Counted from the first letter of the stretch, positions 1 through 9,858 are shown. The stretch: 64,000 nucleotides of DNA from CAVXHQ01 sp963761735 (GCA_963761735.1 CAVXHQ010000003.1:992001-1056000), one strand, 5' to 3'. A program made the numbers and translations. Notes: generated from the letters alone by a model not told the origin.

Positions 1-1
1 C

Positions 2-1075
2 GAAATCTTCGTCTTCTGTTCGGGTATGGCGTCGGCCATCGCCTTTGGCCGCGTCTTCGACAAAATGGGCTGGGGCATCGGGACCGCGCGCGTGGCGTAC
101 CGGGTTTGGCAGATATACTGGGCGCATATCGGGCTGTTCATGGCCGTTGCGTTCACCGTGTCGGCGCTGAACTCCAGCGGGTACTTCGACAAGGATTACG
201 TCAGCGGCCTGAACATCCAGTGGTTCTTCGACGACGTGCGCCCCGGGCGGGACACGACATCGCAGCTTCTGGGTCTGATGACGCTGACCTATGTGCCGAA
301 TTATTTCGACATCCTGCCGATGTATATCGTCATCCTGGTGATGATGCCCTTCGTGATGCTCCTGCACCGGATTTCGCCGTGGCTGCTGCTCGCCGTGCTG
401 TCGGCCCTGTGGCTGTCGACGCAGCTGGGCGACCGCGATCTCGACGGGATCTGGTGGGCCGACAGCTTTGGCCTGCCCGGTTTCCCGGCAGAACCGTGGA
501 CGGACCGTCCGTGGTTCTTCAACCCGTTCGGCTGGCAGATCGTGTTCTATACCGGGTTCGCCCTCATGCGCGGCTGGATCCCGGCACCGCCGGTGCGCTG
601 GTGGCTGGTCGCCCTTGCGGCGGGGTACGTCCTGCTGACGGTCCCGGTGGCCTGGCACGAGATCCGCAACGACAGCGAATGGCTCAAGGAGATATGGGCC
701 ACCATTTCGCCGCTGCGCGCCAAGACCGAAGAGGGCATCCTGCGCTATCTGCACATCCTGTCGCTGGCCTATCTTGCCTATGTGGCGGCGGGCGACGGCG
801 GGCACCGCCTGATTGCGACCGGCACCACCGCCGCCGCGCGCATCAAGCGCGGCGTTGTCGGCGTGTTCACGCTTGTCGGCCAGCAATCCCTCGCCATCTT
901 TTTGTGGGCCATGTGGATGAGCCGGATCATGGGCGTCATGATCGACGAGCTTGGCAACGATACGGCTACGGTCGGCCTGATCAACCTGTTCGGCATCTTT
1001 TCCGTCTGGGCCGTCGCGTGGACCTGCGCCTGGTTCAAATCGCAACCCTGGAAACCCCGGAGGCCTGTCCCATGA
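2..1075 (+). CDS. opgC: OpgC family glucan-modifying membrane protein (5' end outside window)
   Basis: The reading frame is open to the first bases (codons from base 2 give EIFVFCSGM), so the true start lies upstream and the ATG at 26 is internal. The protein is a multi-pass inner-membrane acyltransferase-like protein with about eight to ten hydrophobic segments, rich in Trp. It resembles OpgC, which adds succinyl groups to osmoregulated periplasmic glucans. Its stop (TGA 1073-1075) overlaps the ATG of opgG at 1072, which indicates one operon and translational coupling with opgG and opgH. The family call rests on the N-terminal EIFVFCSG-type motif, the topology and the neighbours. The donor and substituent are inferred from the family. 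Confidence 0.85.
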   Translation, partial: EIFVFCSGMASAIAFGRVFDKMGWGIGTARVAYRVWQIYWAHIGLFMAVAFTVSALNSSGYFDKDYVSGLNIQWFFDDVRPGRDTTSQLLGLMTLTYVPNYFDILPMYIVILVMMPFVMLLHRISPWLLLAVLSALWLSTQLGDRDLDGIWWADSFGLPGFPAEPWTDRPWFFNPFGWQIVFYTGFALMRGWIPAPPVRWWLVALAAGYVLLTVPVAWHEIRNDSEWLKEIWATISPLRAKTEEGILRYLHILSLAYLAYVAAGDGGHRLIATGTTAAARIKRGVVGVFTLVGQQSLAIFLWAMWMSRIMGVMIDELGNDTATVGLINLFGIFSVWAVAWTCAWFKSQPWKPRRPVP

Positions 1076-2616
1076 CCCCCCGTTTCACCAGGCGCAGCTT
1101 CCTCGGCTCGACCGCGGCGATCGCCCTCGCGCGTCCCGCGTTCGCGCAACCGGTCGTCAGTGAGCCCGTCCTTGCGGCGCCCGTGCCGTTCACGCCAGAC
1201 ACGCCGATGGACCTGGCGCGCGCCCTGTCGCTGAAGCCGTATCAAGAACGCCCGTCCGTGCCGCAGGACTGGCTCGACATGGATTATGACGATTATCGTC
1301 AGTTCTGGTTCAACGTGAACAAGGCGCTGTGGCGGGACGAGGGCCGCGGTCTCGAAGTCGATTTCTTTCACCCCGGGTTGTATTTTCCCCGGCCCGTCGA
1401 GATCGACGTGGTGGCGGGCGGGCAGGCGCGGCACGTCGATTTCGATCTGTCGCTGTTCGACAGCAGCGATACCGCACCGGACTTGTCGATCGACGACAGT
1501 CTCGATTATTCCGGTTTCCGTCTGCGCGCCCCGTTCCAGAACGAGAATCTCACCGAGTTCGCGGTGTTTCAGGGGGCCAGCTATTTTCGCGCCATCGGTC
1601 GGGACAACGTCTACGGCCTGTCCGCGCGCGGCCTTGCCGTCGATACCGCAGAGGAACGGGGCGAGGAATTCCCCGAGTTCACGCATTTCTGGATCGAAGA
1701 ACCAACGGGCGACGGGGCCTCCCATGTGGTTCACGCGGTCCTCGACAGTCCGTCGATCACGGGCGCCTACCGTTTCGTCATCACGCCGGGCGTCACCACG
1801 GTCATGGACGTCACCTGCACGCTGATGCCGCGCCGCAACATAAGCCATGTGGGCATCGCGCCGCTGACGTCGATGTTCCTGTTCGACGAGACCAACCGCA
1901 ACCGTTTCGACGATTTCCGCCCGCAGGTACACGACAGCGACGTGCTGCTGATCCACAACGGCGCGGACGAGAGGGTCGCCCGCGCGCTGGCCAATCCCGT
2001 CGCGTTGCAGGTGTCCTATTTCGGCGATAACGGCCCGAAGGGGTTCGGCCTGATGCAGCGCGCCCGCACCTTCAGCGATTTCGCCGACCTCGAGGCACTG
2101 TACCACCAGCGCCCGTCCCTGTGGATCGAACCGGGTGAGGACTGGGGCCCCGGCGCCGTCGTGCTGGTCGAGATCCCGGCGGACAAGGAAATATACGACA
2201 ACACCGTCGCCTATTGGCGCCCCGAGGCGGGGCTGTCGGCGGGCGTCGACTACACGTTCACCTATCGCCTGTCCTGGGGCGGCGAGCCGGAGACGGGCCG
2301 GTCTGCTTCCGGCGTTCCGGCGGCAAAGGTGATCAACACCCGCATGGGCGCGCGGTTCGACGGCGGTATCGTCGCGGCCATCGATTTCGAGGCGACGAAC
2401 GCCATGCCCGCCGCCTTCGCCGCCATGGACATCGTCGTGACGGCCAGTGCCGGAGAGATCCTCGGCGGCACCGTTCAGCGCAATCCCGACACCCACGGCC
2501 CGCGCCTTGCCTTTACGTTCGAGCCCGGCGAGGAGCGCCTCGTGGAACTGCGCGCACAATTGTTCGTTGAGGACGTGCCGGTATCCGAAGTCTGGCTTTA
2601 CCGTTGGACCAGATGA
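1072..2616 (+). CDS. opgG: Periplasmic glucan biosynthesis protein OpgG (MdoG)
   Basis: A 514-residue MdoG-family periplasmic protein needed to make or release osmoregulated periplasmic glucans, probably by handling the nascent beta-glucan backbone. The N-terminus has a twin-arginine signal (TRRSFLG at residues 6-12, then an Ala-rich core ending near AFA-Q at 25). It is therefore probably Tat-exported. The rest matches the two-domain beta-sandwich family, with the blocks RQFWFN and FQGASYFRAIGRDNVYGLSARG. The chosen ATG overlaps the opgC stop. A longer in-frame extension from 106 merely reads through opgC in another frame. Its stop overlaps the opgH ATG (ATGA at 2613). Confidence 0.95.
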   Translation: MTPRFTRRSFLGSTAAIALARPAFAQPVVSEPVLAAPVPFTPDTPMDLARALSLKPYQERPSVPQDWLDMDYDDYRQFWFNVNKALWRDEGRGLEVDFFHPGLYFPRPVEIDVVAGGQARHVDFDLSLFDSSDTAPDLSIDDSLDYSGFRLRAPFQNENLTEFAVFQGASYFRAIGRDNVYGLSARGLAVDTAEERGEEFPEFTHFWIEEPTGDGASHVVHAVLDSPSITGAYRFVITPGVTTVMDVTCTLMPRRNISHVGIAPLTSMFLFDETNRNRFDDFRPQVHDSDVLLIHNGADERVARALANPVALQVSYFGDNGPKGFGLMQRARTFSDFADLEALYHQRPSLWIEPGEDWGPGAVVLVEIPADKEIYDNTVAYWRPEAGLSAGVDYTFTYRLSWGGEPETGRSASGVPAAKVINTRMGARFDGGIVAAIDFEATNAMPAAFAAMDIVVTASAGEILGGTVQRNPDTHGPRLAFTFEPGEERLVELRAQLFVEDVPVSEVWLYRWTR

Positions 2617-4535
2617 TCGCGCCCCTGTCGTATATTCACGATCTGATGCCGCCGCGTGTCCCGCTGGAACGCCCGATCCAGGACCTGCGCGTGCCGTACA
2701 GCGATCCGGGTGCGCCCGGTCCGGTGGTCAGTCGCGCGCTGTTCTGGCGGATCATGACATTTGTGCCCGCGATGCTGACGACGCTCGTTCTGGGCGGAGT
2801 GTTTCTGAGCTGGTTTCAGCCGGGCGGGCTGCTGGCGACCGAAATTGCGCTGACGGCGCTGGTGACGCTGACGTTCTTCTGGATTGCGCTGTCGGTCGCG
2901 ACGGCGACGGTGGGCATCATGACGATCGCCTTTTCGCGCCGCAGTGCGGCACCGCCGGGCGCGGCGCAGGCGATGGATGTCGCCCTGCTGGTGCCGGTCT
3001 ACAACGAAAATCCGTCGGACGTCTTCGGCAACGCGCAGGCGATGCTCGAGGATCTGGCGTTGGCGCAAAATGTGCCGGGGGCGACGCAGCACCGGTTTAC
3101 GCTGTTCGTGCTGTCGGACACCCGCGACGAGGATATCGCCGTGCAGGAGCGGCACGCGATCGCCGAGTTGCGCGCCGCCTTTCCGGTGCTGCTGCGCACC
3201 GGCCTGCTGGGGGGCATCCATTATCGCCGCCGTCCCGACAACATCGATCACAAGACCGGAAACCTTGCCGACTGGATCGAGAACTGGGGCGGGGCGCATG
3301 GCGCGATGCTCGTCCTCGACGCCGACAGCCTGATGTCGGGCGAGGCCATCGGGGCGCTGTCCGACGAGCTGAGCGCGGACGCGGGCGCGGGCCTGATCCA
3401 GTCGTTCCCGCAGGTCATCGGCGCGCGGTCGCTGTACGGCTGGCTGCAACAGTTTTCGTCGAATATCTACGGCGCGCTGCTGTCCGAAGGGCTGGCGCAG
3501 TGGACCGACAAGGAGGGCAACTTCTGGGGCCACAACGCGATTATCCGCACCGCCGCCTTTGCCACCTGCGCAGGTCTGCCGCACGTCCGGTCGCTGCGGT
3601 CGCGGGATGCCGCGATCCTGTCCCACGATTTCGTCGAGGCATCGCTGCTGCGGCGGGCCGGCTGGGCCGTGCGGTTTATGCCTCGGGTCAAAGGCAGTTT
3701 CGAAGAGGCGCCGCAGACCCTGATCGATTATGTGATCCGCGACCGGCGCTGGTGTTCGGGCAACCTGCAGCACCTGCGGCTCTTGCTGTCGTCGGGGTTT
3801 CACACGGTCTCGCGGTTTCACCTGCTCAACGGCGCCGTTGCCTATCTGATGAGCCCCGCGTGGTTCATCCTGCTGGTGTTCTGGGCGCTTCTCGGCAACG
3901 GCAAGAATTCGATCCTGACTTATTTCAGCACGGAAAACCCCGAGTTTCCGCTGTGGCCGGTGATGAATTCGGCGAACGGCATCTACATGCTCGGGTTTAT
4001 GTACGCGATGCTGCTGATGCCCAAGGTCATGGGACTTGCCGCCTTGCGGGCAACCGGGGTGCGGCCGCATCTCTTGGGGGGCAGGCTGCGGTTTACCTTT
4101 GCCGTTCTCGCCGAGGTTGCGCTGTCGATGGCCTATGCGCCGGTGATGATGGTGCAGCAAACCGTGGCCGTGATGCGGGTGGCGCTGGGCGTGAAACCCT
4201 CGTGGAAGCCGCAGCAACGCGGCACCCGGAATTATCCACTGTGGACGGTGGTAAAGTTTCACGCGCTCGAGAGCGTCGTCGGTGCGGCACTCGTGTTCGG
4301 CATCGCGATGGGGGCCGTGTCGATGTGGTTGCTGCCCATCGCGGGCAGTCTCGCGGTCGCCGTGCCGTTGTCGCTGATGTCCGGTATCACGGTCAGTGGA
4401 TGGGGCTGGACACAGTCGGCCCTGCGGGTGCCGGGATCGGGCGGGGCACTCCCCGTCATCGGCAGTGCGACCGTGCACCGGGCGCGTCTCGAGCGGGTGC
4501 TGAACGCGCGCGCCGTCGATATTGCGGCGGAATAG
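2613..4535 (+). CDS. opgH: Glucan glucosyltransferase OpgH (GT2, membrane)
   Basis: A 640-residue inner-membrane glycosyltransferase family 2 enzyme that polymerises glucose from UDP-glucose into the periplasmic glucan backbone. Two N-terminal membrane segments precede the cytosolic GT2 domain, which carries a D-A-D motif near residues 236-238 and RDRRW near 376-380 (the Q/RxxRW acceptor motif). Several membrane segments follow. A TTG at 2604 would give three extra residues, but the ATG at 2613 overlaps the opgG stop in the ATGA arrangement and is preferred. Last gene of the visible opgCGH operon. Confidence 0.95.
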   Translation: MIAPLSYIHDLMPPRVPLERPIQDLRVPYSDPGAPGPVVSRALFWRIMTFVPAMLTTLVLGGVFLSWFQPGGLLATEIALTALVTLTFFWIALSVATATVGIMTIAFSRRSAAPPGAAQAMDVALLVPVYNENPSDVFGNAQAMLEDLALAQNVPGATQHRFTLFVLSDTRDEDIAVQERHAIAELRAAFPVLLRTGLLGGIHYRRRPDNIDHKTGNLADWIENWGGAHGAMLVLDADSLMSGEAIGALSDELSADAGAGLIQSFPQVIGARSLYGWLQQFSSNIYGALLSEGLAQWTDKEGNFWGHNAIIRTAAFATCAGLPHVRSLRSRDAAILSHDFVEASLLRRAGWAVRFMPRVKGSFEEAPQTLIDYVIRDRRWCSGNLQHLRLLLSSGFHTVSRFHLLNGAVAYLMSPAWFILLVFWALLGNGKNSILTYFSTENPEFPLWPVMNSANGIYMLGFMYAMLLMPKVMGLAALRATGVRPHLLGGRLRFTFAVLAEVALSMAYAPVMMVQQTVAVMRVALGVKPSWKPQQRGTRNYPLWTVVKFHALESVVGAALVFGIAMGAVSMWLLPIAGSLAVAVPLSLMSGITVSGWGWTQSALRVPGSGGALPVIGSATVHRARLERVLNARAVDIAAE

Positions 4536-4570
4536 GCCTCCCTCATCGCTCCCGTGCGGGCGCGTCTCGT

Positions 4571-5392
4571 TCAGGGCAGCGCCTCGTACCAATCCATCGT
4601 CAGCGCGCCCCAGCCACGCGGGATGCCGTGGCCGCCCGGATGCAGGGCAAACTGCAAGGATCCGTCGGCGCAGGTCGTCCATCTGCGGATAAGATAATCG
4701 CCGATTTCGTCGAATTCATCCGCCACCATCCGGTCGCAGCCGTTTGTCTGCCGCCAGATCTGCATCGCGTACCAGACGTCGCCTTGCCGGATCGCACCGC
4801 CGCCCAGTGGCCGGCCCTCCAGCGGAACGGTGCTGTCGCGCCAGCCGTGGGTGTGAAAAAGATCCACCGGCCCGGCGCAGGCGTCGGGGTGCGGCCGCCA
4901 GAATGAGCCCGCGACGGGGGCATAGGCATCGAACAGGTCCGGTTCGGCGCAGGCGATATAGGACGTCAGCGATCCGCCGATGGAAAACCCGGCAAGGATG
5001 ATGCGGTCGCGGTCCACCGAAAATTTGCCGGCGATGTCGTCGGCCACGGCGGCCAGAAACGCCGCCTCGTCGCGCTGTGCCGGTCGCTGCGGCAGGAACG
5101 ACCACGAACCGCGTCCCTGAAAGTTGCCCGTGGTCCGCGGCAAACCGTCCGGCGCGGCGAAACCATACCCGCGGTCGAGGAACTGCTGCACCATGCCGGT
5201 GTTGCGCAACGCCCCGGCCCCCGATCCCCCGGCGCCGTGTAACCACAGGACAAGCGGCACGTCCTGCGCATCGTCGGGCAGGGCGATGTGATAGGTGCCC
5301 AGCGGAATTTCGCAATTGCCATCGATGTCACAGGCCGCCCGGGCGGGAACCGCCAGCAGCGTCAGCAGACAGGCGAGTGCAAGTCGGTTCAA
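4571..5392 (-). CDS. Secreted polyhydroxybutyrate-depolymerase-like esterase (alpha/beta hydrolase)
   Basis: A 273-residue exported serine hydrolase of the LpqC/PHB depolymerase family. Signal peptide at residues 1-20 (MNRLALAC... ending ARA-AC). Oxyanion-type LWLHGAGGSG near 50-59, nucleophile elbow GFSIGG with Ser about residue 137, and a late His in HPGGHGIP. The start chosen is TTG at 5392, which overlaps the stop of the upstream rhodanese gene (TTGA). An in-frame ATG at 5440 would add 16 residues overlapping that gene and spoil the signal peptide. The true substrate is unknown: PHB, feruloyl or acetyl esters are all possible for this family. Confidence 0.85.
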   Translation of the reverse strand: MNRLALACLLTLLAVPARAACDIDGNCEIPLGTYHIALPDDAQDVPLVLWLHGAGGSGAGALRNTGMVQQFLDRGYGFAAPDGLPRTTGNFQGRGSWSFLPQRPAQRDEAAFLAAVADDIAGKFSVDRDRIILAGFSIGGSLTSYIACAEPDLFDAYAPVAGSFWRPHPDACAGPVDLFHTHGWRDSTVPLEGRPLGGGAIRQGDVWYAMQIWRQTNGCDRMVADEFDEIGDYLIRRWTTCADGSLQFALHPGGHGIPRGWGALTMDWYEALP

Positions 5393-5850
5393 GACGCATC
5401 CTCGGCGGGGCGCCGAGTTGGAAGGCCGGAACGAATCCATCCGGGTCCGGCACCCGAGCCGAGCATTCCTTCGGGGACGTCGATGATATTGGTGAACCCG
5501 GCCTCTATCAGACGGTTCGACAACCGCGCGGAGCGCACGCCGGCGGCGCAGATCAGCGCGATCGGCGCATCCCGGTCGGCCACCAGCGTCAGGAGCTGTT
5601 CGGTAAAATCATCGTCGCGCATGTCGATGGGGTGGGCGCCGGTCCCGAGGCCGGTCTGTTGCCATTCATCGGGGCGGCGGATGTCGATCAGTGTGATCTC
5701 GCCCGTCATGGCCAGATCGTGGGCCTCCGTCACGGTCAGGGCGGCGCCGTCATAGGTTGGATTCAACCAGACCCACGCGGCGCCGGCGCCGGCGACAGGG
5801 ACGGCGATCAGCGCGCCGCCGATAAAGGCACGACGGGTGGTCAGATGCAT
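5389..5850 (-). CDS. Tat-exported rhodanese-like protein
   Basis: A 153-residue single rhodanese domain with a twin-arginine leader (TTRRAFIGG near residues 4-12, followed by an Ala/Val-rich core). The domain shows LIDIRRPDEW and the active loop CAAGVRS with the candidate catalytic Cys about residue 101. It is a sulfurtransferase or persulfide carrier in the periplasm, partner unknown. The ATG at 5850 follows GAGGA at good spacing. An upstream in-frame ATG at 5880 would mask the Tat motif. Its stop overlaps the start of the esterase gene, so the two are cotranscribed. Confidence 0.85.
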   Translation of the reverse strand: MHLTTRRAFIGGALIAVPVAGAGAAWVWLNPTYDGAALTVTEAHDLAMTGEITLIDIRRPDEWQQTGLGTGAHPIDMRDDDFTEQLLTLVADRDAPIALICAAGVRSARLSNRLIEAGFTNIIDVPEGMLGSGAGPGWIRSGLPTRRPAEDAS

Positions 5851-5960
5851 CGCATGGTCCTCACGTTGCTTTCGACGCAAAGGGTAATCGGATTACCCGG
5901 CGCTGTCCCACACAACGGCGTCACCCTTGCGTGAGCGTTCAAGGACGGCCCGCTTGCCAT

Positions 5961-6011
5961 TCTTCTGGTCACAAATATCCCGGGGAGGTCTGGAGGGGCT
6001 GGCCCCTCCAG
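5961..6011. repeat. Dispersed CAAATATCCC-hairpin repeat, copy 1
   Basis: The plus strand reads TCTTCTGGTC ACAAATATCC CGGGG, then a perfect hairpin (TGGAGGGGC/GCCCCTCCA, 5991-6010). It lies just beyond the stop of the minus-strand yejF-like gene, so read on the minus strand it is a GC hairpin followed by ATATTT, like an intrinsic terminator. Similar copies occur at 14629, 33901, 41225 and 51743. Confidence 0.7.
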
Positions 6012-6038
6012 CGCCCGCCGCCCGCCGCGCGCCAGAGG

Positions 6039-7697
6039 TCAGGTCGCCACGTCGAAGGCGGCACGGATCAGGCGGCGCATATACTCCGTCCTGGGGTTGT
6101 CCATCACCTCGGTGGTGATCCCCTCCTCGACGAGGTTGCCCTGCTGCATCACCATCACCCGGTGGCACAGCGAACGCACGACCTTCAGATCGTGGCTGAT
6201 GAAGATATAACTCAGGTCGAGTTCGCGCCGCAGGTCGCGCAGCAGTTCGATGATCTGGCTTTGCACCGACAGATCCAGCGCGCTCGTCGGTTCGTCCAGC
6301 AGGATGAACTTGGGCTTCATCACCACGGCGCGGGCGATGGCGATGCGCTGGCGCTGACCGCCGGAAAACTCATGCGGAAACCGGTTGAGGATCGAGCCGT
6401 CCATCCCCGATTGCGTCAGCGCCTCGATGGTGCGCGCGCGTTGTTCGTCCCTGGTTCCCATCGCGTTCACCTGCAACCCCTCGCCGACGATCTGGCCCAC
6501 GGTCATGCGCGGGTTCAGCGATGAAAACGGGTCCTGAAACACGATCTGGATGTCGCGGCGCAGCGGTTTCATCTCGGTCCGCGTCAGTCTCTCGATGCGG
6601 GTGCCGTCGAATTCGATGGTCCCGGCCTGCGCGTTCAGAAGACGCACGAGGGTCATCCCGAACGTCGTCTTGCCGGACCCGCTCTCACCCACCAGCCCAA
6701 CGGTTTCGCCGCGGCGGACCAGCATGTCGAGGTCGTTGACGGCGACGAGGTCCTTGGTCTTGCGGCTGAACATGCCGCCGACCTTCAATTCGAACACCAC
6801 CCGCACGCCGCGTGCGTCCAGGATCGTGCCCGCGTCCGGTTCCATCGGATCGGGTTCGCCCTTCGGCTCGGACGCCAGCAGATGCTGGGTATAGGGATGC
6901 GTGGCGGCGGTGAATATCTGCTCGGTCGGTCCGTGTTCCTGCACCTGACCCTTCTGCATGACATAGACATAATCCGCGAACTGGCGCACCACGGTCAGGT
7001 CGTGGGTGATAAGCATCACGGCCATGCCGTGCTTTTGTTGCAGATCGCGGAGCAGGTGCAGGATCTGCGCCTGAACGGTCACGTCCAGCGCGGTCGTCGG
7101 TTCATCGGCGATAAGGATGTCGGGCCGGTTCGCAAGGGCCATCGCGATCATCACCCGCTGCCGCTGGCCGCCCGACATCTGGTGAGGATATTGCATGAAC
7201 CGCGCCTCGGGGTCGGGCATCTGCACTTCGCCCAACAGATCGATGGCCTTGGCGCGCGCATCCGCTCTGGAGATGCGGTTGTGCAGGTGCAGGATCTCGC
7301 AGATCTGCGCGCCGATGGTATAGACCGGATTCAGGGACGACATCGGTTCCTGAAAGATCATCGAGATCTTGTTGCCGCGCAGCTTTTGCAGTTTCTGCTC
7401 GGAGAACTTGATGATGTCGCCTTCGTCGATGATCACCTCGGATCCGGGGTGAGTGATCGACCTTTTCGGCAGCAGGCCCATCGTGGTCCGCGCGGTGACG
7501 GATTTGCCCGACCCGCTTTCGCCGACGACGGCGATGGTTTCGCCCCGGTACAGGTCCATCGACAGGCCGCGCACGGCGTCGATGATGCCCGAATCCGTCT
7601 TGAACGACACGGCGTTGTTGCGGATCGACATGATCGGTTTTTCGCCGTCGCGCAGCGGGCGCGGGGCATTCGTCGGGGCCTTGGACAGATCTGTCAT
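6039..7697 (-). CDS. yejF: Peptide ABC transporter, fused double ATPase (YejF type)
   Basis: A 552-residue protein with two complete ABC ATPase domains in tandem. Each has a Walker A (GESGSGKS near 59-66, GESGSGKT in the second half), a signature (SGGQRQR) and a Walker B (ILIADEPT, ILLDEPT), as in YejF/DppDF fusions. It powers the importer formed with the two permeases and the binding protein upstream. ATG at 7697 is preceded by GGAGG; the longer frame from 7853 runs into the permease gene in another frame. The substrate is inferred to be oligopeptides (YejABEF-like); the microcin C link of E. coli Yej cannot be assumed here. Confidence 0.93.
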   Translation of the reverse strand: MTDLSKAPTNAPRPLRDGEKPIMSIRNNAVSFKTDSGIIDAVRGLSMDLYRGETIAVVGESGSGKSVTARTTMGLLPKRSITHPGSEVIIDEGDIIKFSEQKLQKLRGNKISMIFQEPMSSLNPVYTIGAQICEILHLHNRISRADARAKAIDLLGEVQMPDPEARFMQYPHQMSGGQRQRVMIAMALANRPDILIADEPTTALDVTVQAQILHLLRDLQQKHGMAVMLITHDLTVVRQFADYVYVMQKGQVQEHGPTEQIFTAATHPYTQHLLASEPKGEPDPMEPDAGTILDARGVRVVFELKVGGMFSRKTKDLVAVNDLDMLVRRGETVGLVGESGSGKTTFGMTLVRLLNAQAGTIEFDGTRIERLTRTEMKPLRRDIQIVFQDPFSSLNPRMTVGQIVGEGLQVNAMGTRDEQRARTIEALTQSGMDGSILNRFPHEFSGGQRQRIAIARAVVMKPKFILLDEPTSALDLSVQSQIIELLRDLRRELDLSYIFISHDLKVVRSLCHRVMVMQQGNLVEEGITTEVMDNPRTEYMRRLIRAAFDVAT

Positions 7698-7705
7698 GTC
7701 GCCTC

Positions 7706-8851
7706 CTAGTACGGGTCGACGGCATCGCGCAGACCGTCGCCCAGCGCGTTGAACGCGAAGACGGTGATCAGCACGAAGACGACGGGGGCGAGGATCCACG
7801 GATAGGCGCCAAGCGTCGAAATCTGGGTGGTGTCCTGCAACATCAGCCCCCACGAGATCAGCGGCGGTTTCACCGCGAACCCGAGAAACCCGAGGAAGCT
7901 CTCGAGCAGCACCACCTCGGGGATCAGCAGCGTTACCGCAACGATCACATGGCTCAGCACGTTGGGCAGGATGTGGCGCAGGATGATCCGCCCGTTGCCT
8001 GCCCCCACCGACGTGGCGGCGCGGACGTATTCGAGTTCGCGGATCGACAGGGTCTTGCCGCGCACCTCGCGGGACAGGCGCGCCCAGCGCAGGGCGACGA
8101 TGATCATCACGACGAAAGCGATGAAGACCTGCGACGAGACCGTCAGCGGGATGATCGAAGCGAGGGCGAGGTACAGCGGCAGTTCGGGAAAGGCGAGGAA
8201 CAGTTCGACCAGCCGCTGAAACCGGTTGTCGAACTTGCCGCCCAGATACCCCGAAAGAATGCCGAGAAACGTCCCGATGATCGTCGTCAGCGTGACCACG
8301 ATCAGCGCGATCATCAGCGTCAGACGCGAGCCGACGAGCGCGCGGGACAGGATGTCGCGGCCCAGCTTGTCGGTGCCGAGCAGGTGGATCGGGCGCGCGT
8401 CGCCCGAGCCGAACAGATGCGTGTCCATCCGGATGAACCCGAACAGGTCATAGGGCGCGCCTTCGACGAAGAACCGCATCGGGATCGGGTTGTCGTAATC
8501 GGGGCCGGTCACGGGCTGAAAGGTGACGGGATCGAATTCGCCCGATTCGATGATCGGGATCACCTGCGGTCGCAGGGTCCAGCCGTCGGCGGTGCGAAAG
8601 ATCACGGTCGTCGGTGCGGAATAGGGCTGAAAGCTTTGTTTCGGTGGCACCGGCGACAGGAAATCGGCAAAGACCGACATCAGCAGCAGCAGCGTGACGA
8701 GAGTCGCGCCGATCATCCCCGCCGTCGATTTGCGGAACTTGCGCCGCACGAGTGCGCCGTAGGTTTCGGACCGGCCACGCCCGTGACCCGGTCCGGGGGC
8801 GTCGGGGTTGGGCGGGATCTCGTGGCCGATCGGGGTGTCTGCGACGCTCAT
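7706..8851 (-). CDS. yejE: Peptide ABC transporter permease (YejE/DppC type)
   Basis: A 381-residue inner-membrane permease. It has one membrane segment after a hydrophilic N-terminus, a long periplasmic insertion (about residues 60-160), and then the DppC-type core with an EAA-like loop (REVRGKTLSIRELEYVRAA, then LRHILPNVLSHVI). The insertion is typical of YejE rather than the shorter DppC. Start ATG overlaps the stop of the upstream permease (ATGA). It ends 8 bases before the ATPase gene. Confidence 0.93.
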   Translation of the reverse strand: MSVADTPIGHEIPPNPDAPGPGHGRGRSETYGALVRRKFRKSTAGMIGATLVTLLLLMSVFADFLSPVPPKQSFQPYSAPTTVIFRTADGWTLRPQVIPIIESGEFDPVTFQPVTGPDYDNPIPMRFFVEGAPYDLFGFIRMDTHLFGSGDARPIHLLGTDKLGRDILSRALVGSRLTLMIALIVVTLTTIIGTFLGILSGYLGGKFDNRFQRLVELFLAFPELPLYLALASIIPLTVSSQVFIAFVVMIIVALRWARLSREVRGKTLSIRELEYVRAATSVGAGNGRIILRHILPNVLSHVIVAVTLLIPEVVLLESFLGFLGFAVKPPLISWGLMLQDTTQISTLGAYPWILAPVVFVLITVFAFNALGDGLRDAVDPY

Positions 8852-9858
8852 CCCAGCGATCCCCCGGTGCGGACCCTTGGATCGATGGCGGCAAGCAGGA
8901 TGTCGGCGATGATATTGCCGATGATCAGGGTCAGCGCCAGCAGCAGCATGAACGTCGCGGTGACATAGGTGTCGCCGACAGCCATCGAGCCGACGATGGC
9001 GGGGCCGACGGTGGCAAGGGCGAACACGATTGCCACTTCGATCTCGCCGGTGAGCATATAGGGCAGGGCGACACCCTGAAACGCCACCAGCGGATGCAGC
9101 GCGTTGGGCACCGCGTGCTTCATGATCACCTGCCGCTGCGGCAGGCCCTTGGCGCGGGCGGTTTCGATATACTGCATGTTCAGCACATCGAGCAGGTTTC
9201 CCCGCATGACCCGCATGTTATAGGCAAGGCCCCCGAAGGCCGCGATCAGCAGCACGGGCCAGATATGGGTCAGCAGGTTCCAGAATTTCGCAAGGCTCCA
9301 GTCGGCGGCGGCATAGCGCGGCGAATAGAACGACGACACGTCCGACATGCCCCATTTGAAGATCAGCAGGTACAGCACGAGGATCGCCAGCAGGAATCGC
9401 GGAATCGTCATGCCGAGAAACGCGATGAACGAGAACAGCGTGTCGATCCAGGAATACTGCCGCGTCGCCGCGATGACGCCCATCGTCACCCCGATCAGCG
9501 TCGCCAGCAGGTGCGAGGCGAGCGCGAGGCCCAGCGTGATCGGCAGCCGGTCCCAGACGACATCGGCGACGGGCCGGTTGTAGAAAAAGCTGTCGCCGAA
9601 ATCGCCTCGGGTCAGCATCCCCCACATCCAGTCGGCGTATTGCACCATGATCGGATCGTTGAGGCCGTTCTGCTCGCGGTATAATTCGGCGGCGGCCTGC
9701 GCGTCGGCCTCTGCCGCACCCGAGCGCATGATCAGGTTGCTTTTGATGACATCGCCATAGTCGCCCGGCGGCGCGTGAATGATCACGAAGGTGATGATGG
9801 ATAGCACGAACAGCGTCGGTATGGCCGACAGGATCCGGCGGACGATAAAGAAGAACAC
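8848..9858 (-). CDS. yejB: Peptide ABC transporter permease (YejB/DppB type)
   Basis: A 336-residue inner-membrane permease of the DppB/YejB family. It has an N-terminal helix (FFIVRRILSAIPTLFVLSIITF), the characteristic early PPGDYGD block, five further helices and the EAA loop (ETARAKGLPQRQVIMKHAVPNAL). Start chosen is GTG at 9858, with GGAGG eight bases upstream. An ATG at 9900 is in frame but adds 14 non-hydrophobic residues before the first helix. It pairs with YejE. Confidence 0.92.
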   Translation of the reverse strand: MFFFIVRRILSAIPTLFVLSIITFVIIHAPPGDYGDVIKSNLIMRSGAAEADAQAAAELYREQNGLNDPIMVQYADWMWGMLTRGDFGDSFFYNRPVADVVWDRLPITLGLALASHLLATLIGVTMGVIAATRQYSWIDTLFSFIAFLGMTIPRFLLAILVLYLLIFKWGMSDVSSFYSPRYAAADWSLAKFWNLLTHIWPVLLIAAFGGLAYNMRVMRGNLLDVLNMQYIETARAKGLPQRQVIMKHAVPNALHPLVAFQGVALPYMLTGEIEVAIVFALATVGPAIVGSMAVGDTYVTATFMLLLALTLIIGNIIADILLAAIDPRVRTGGSLG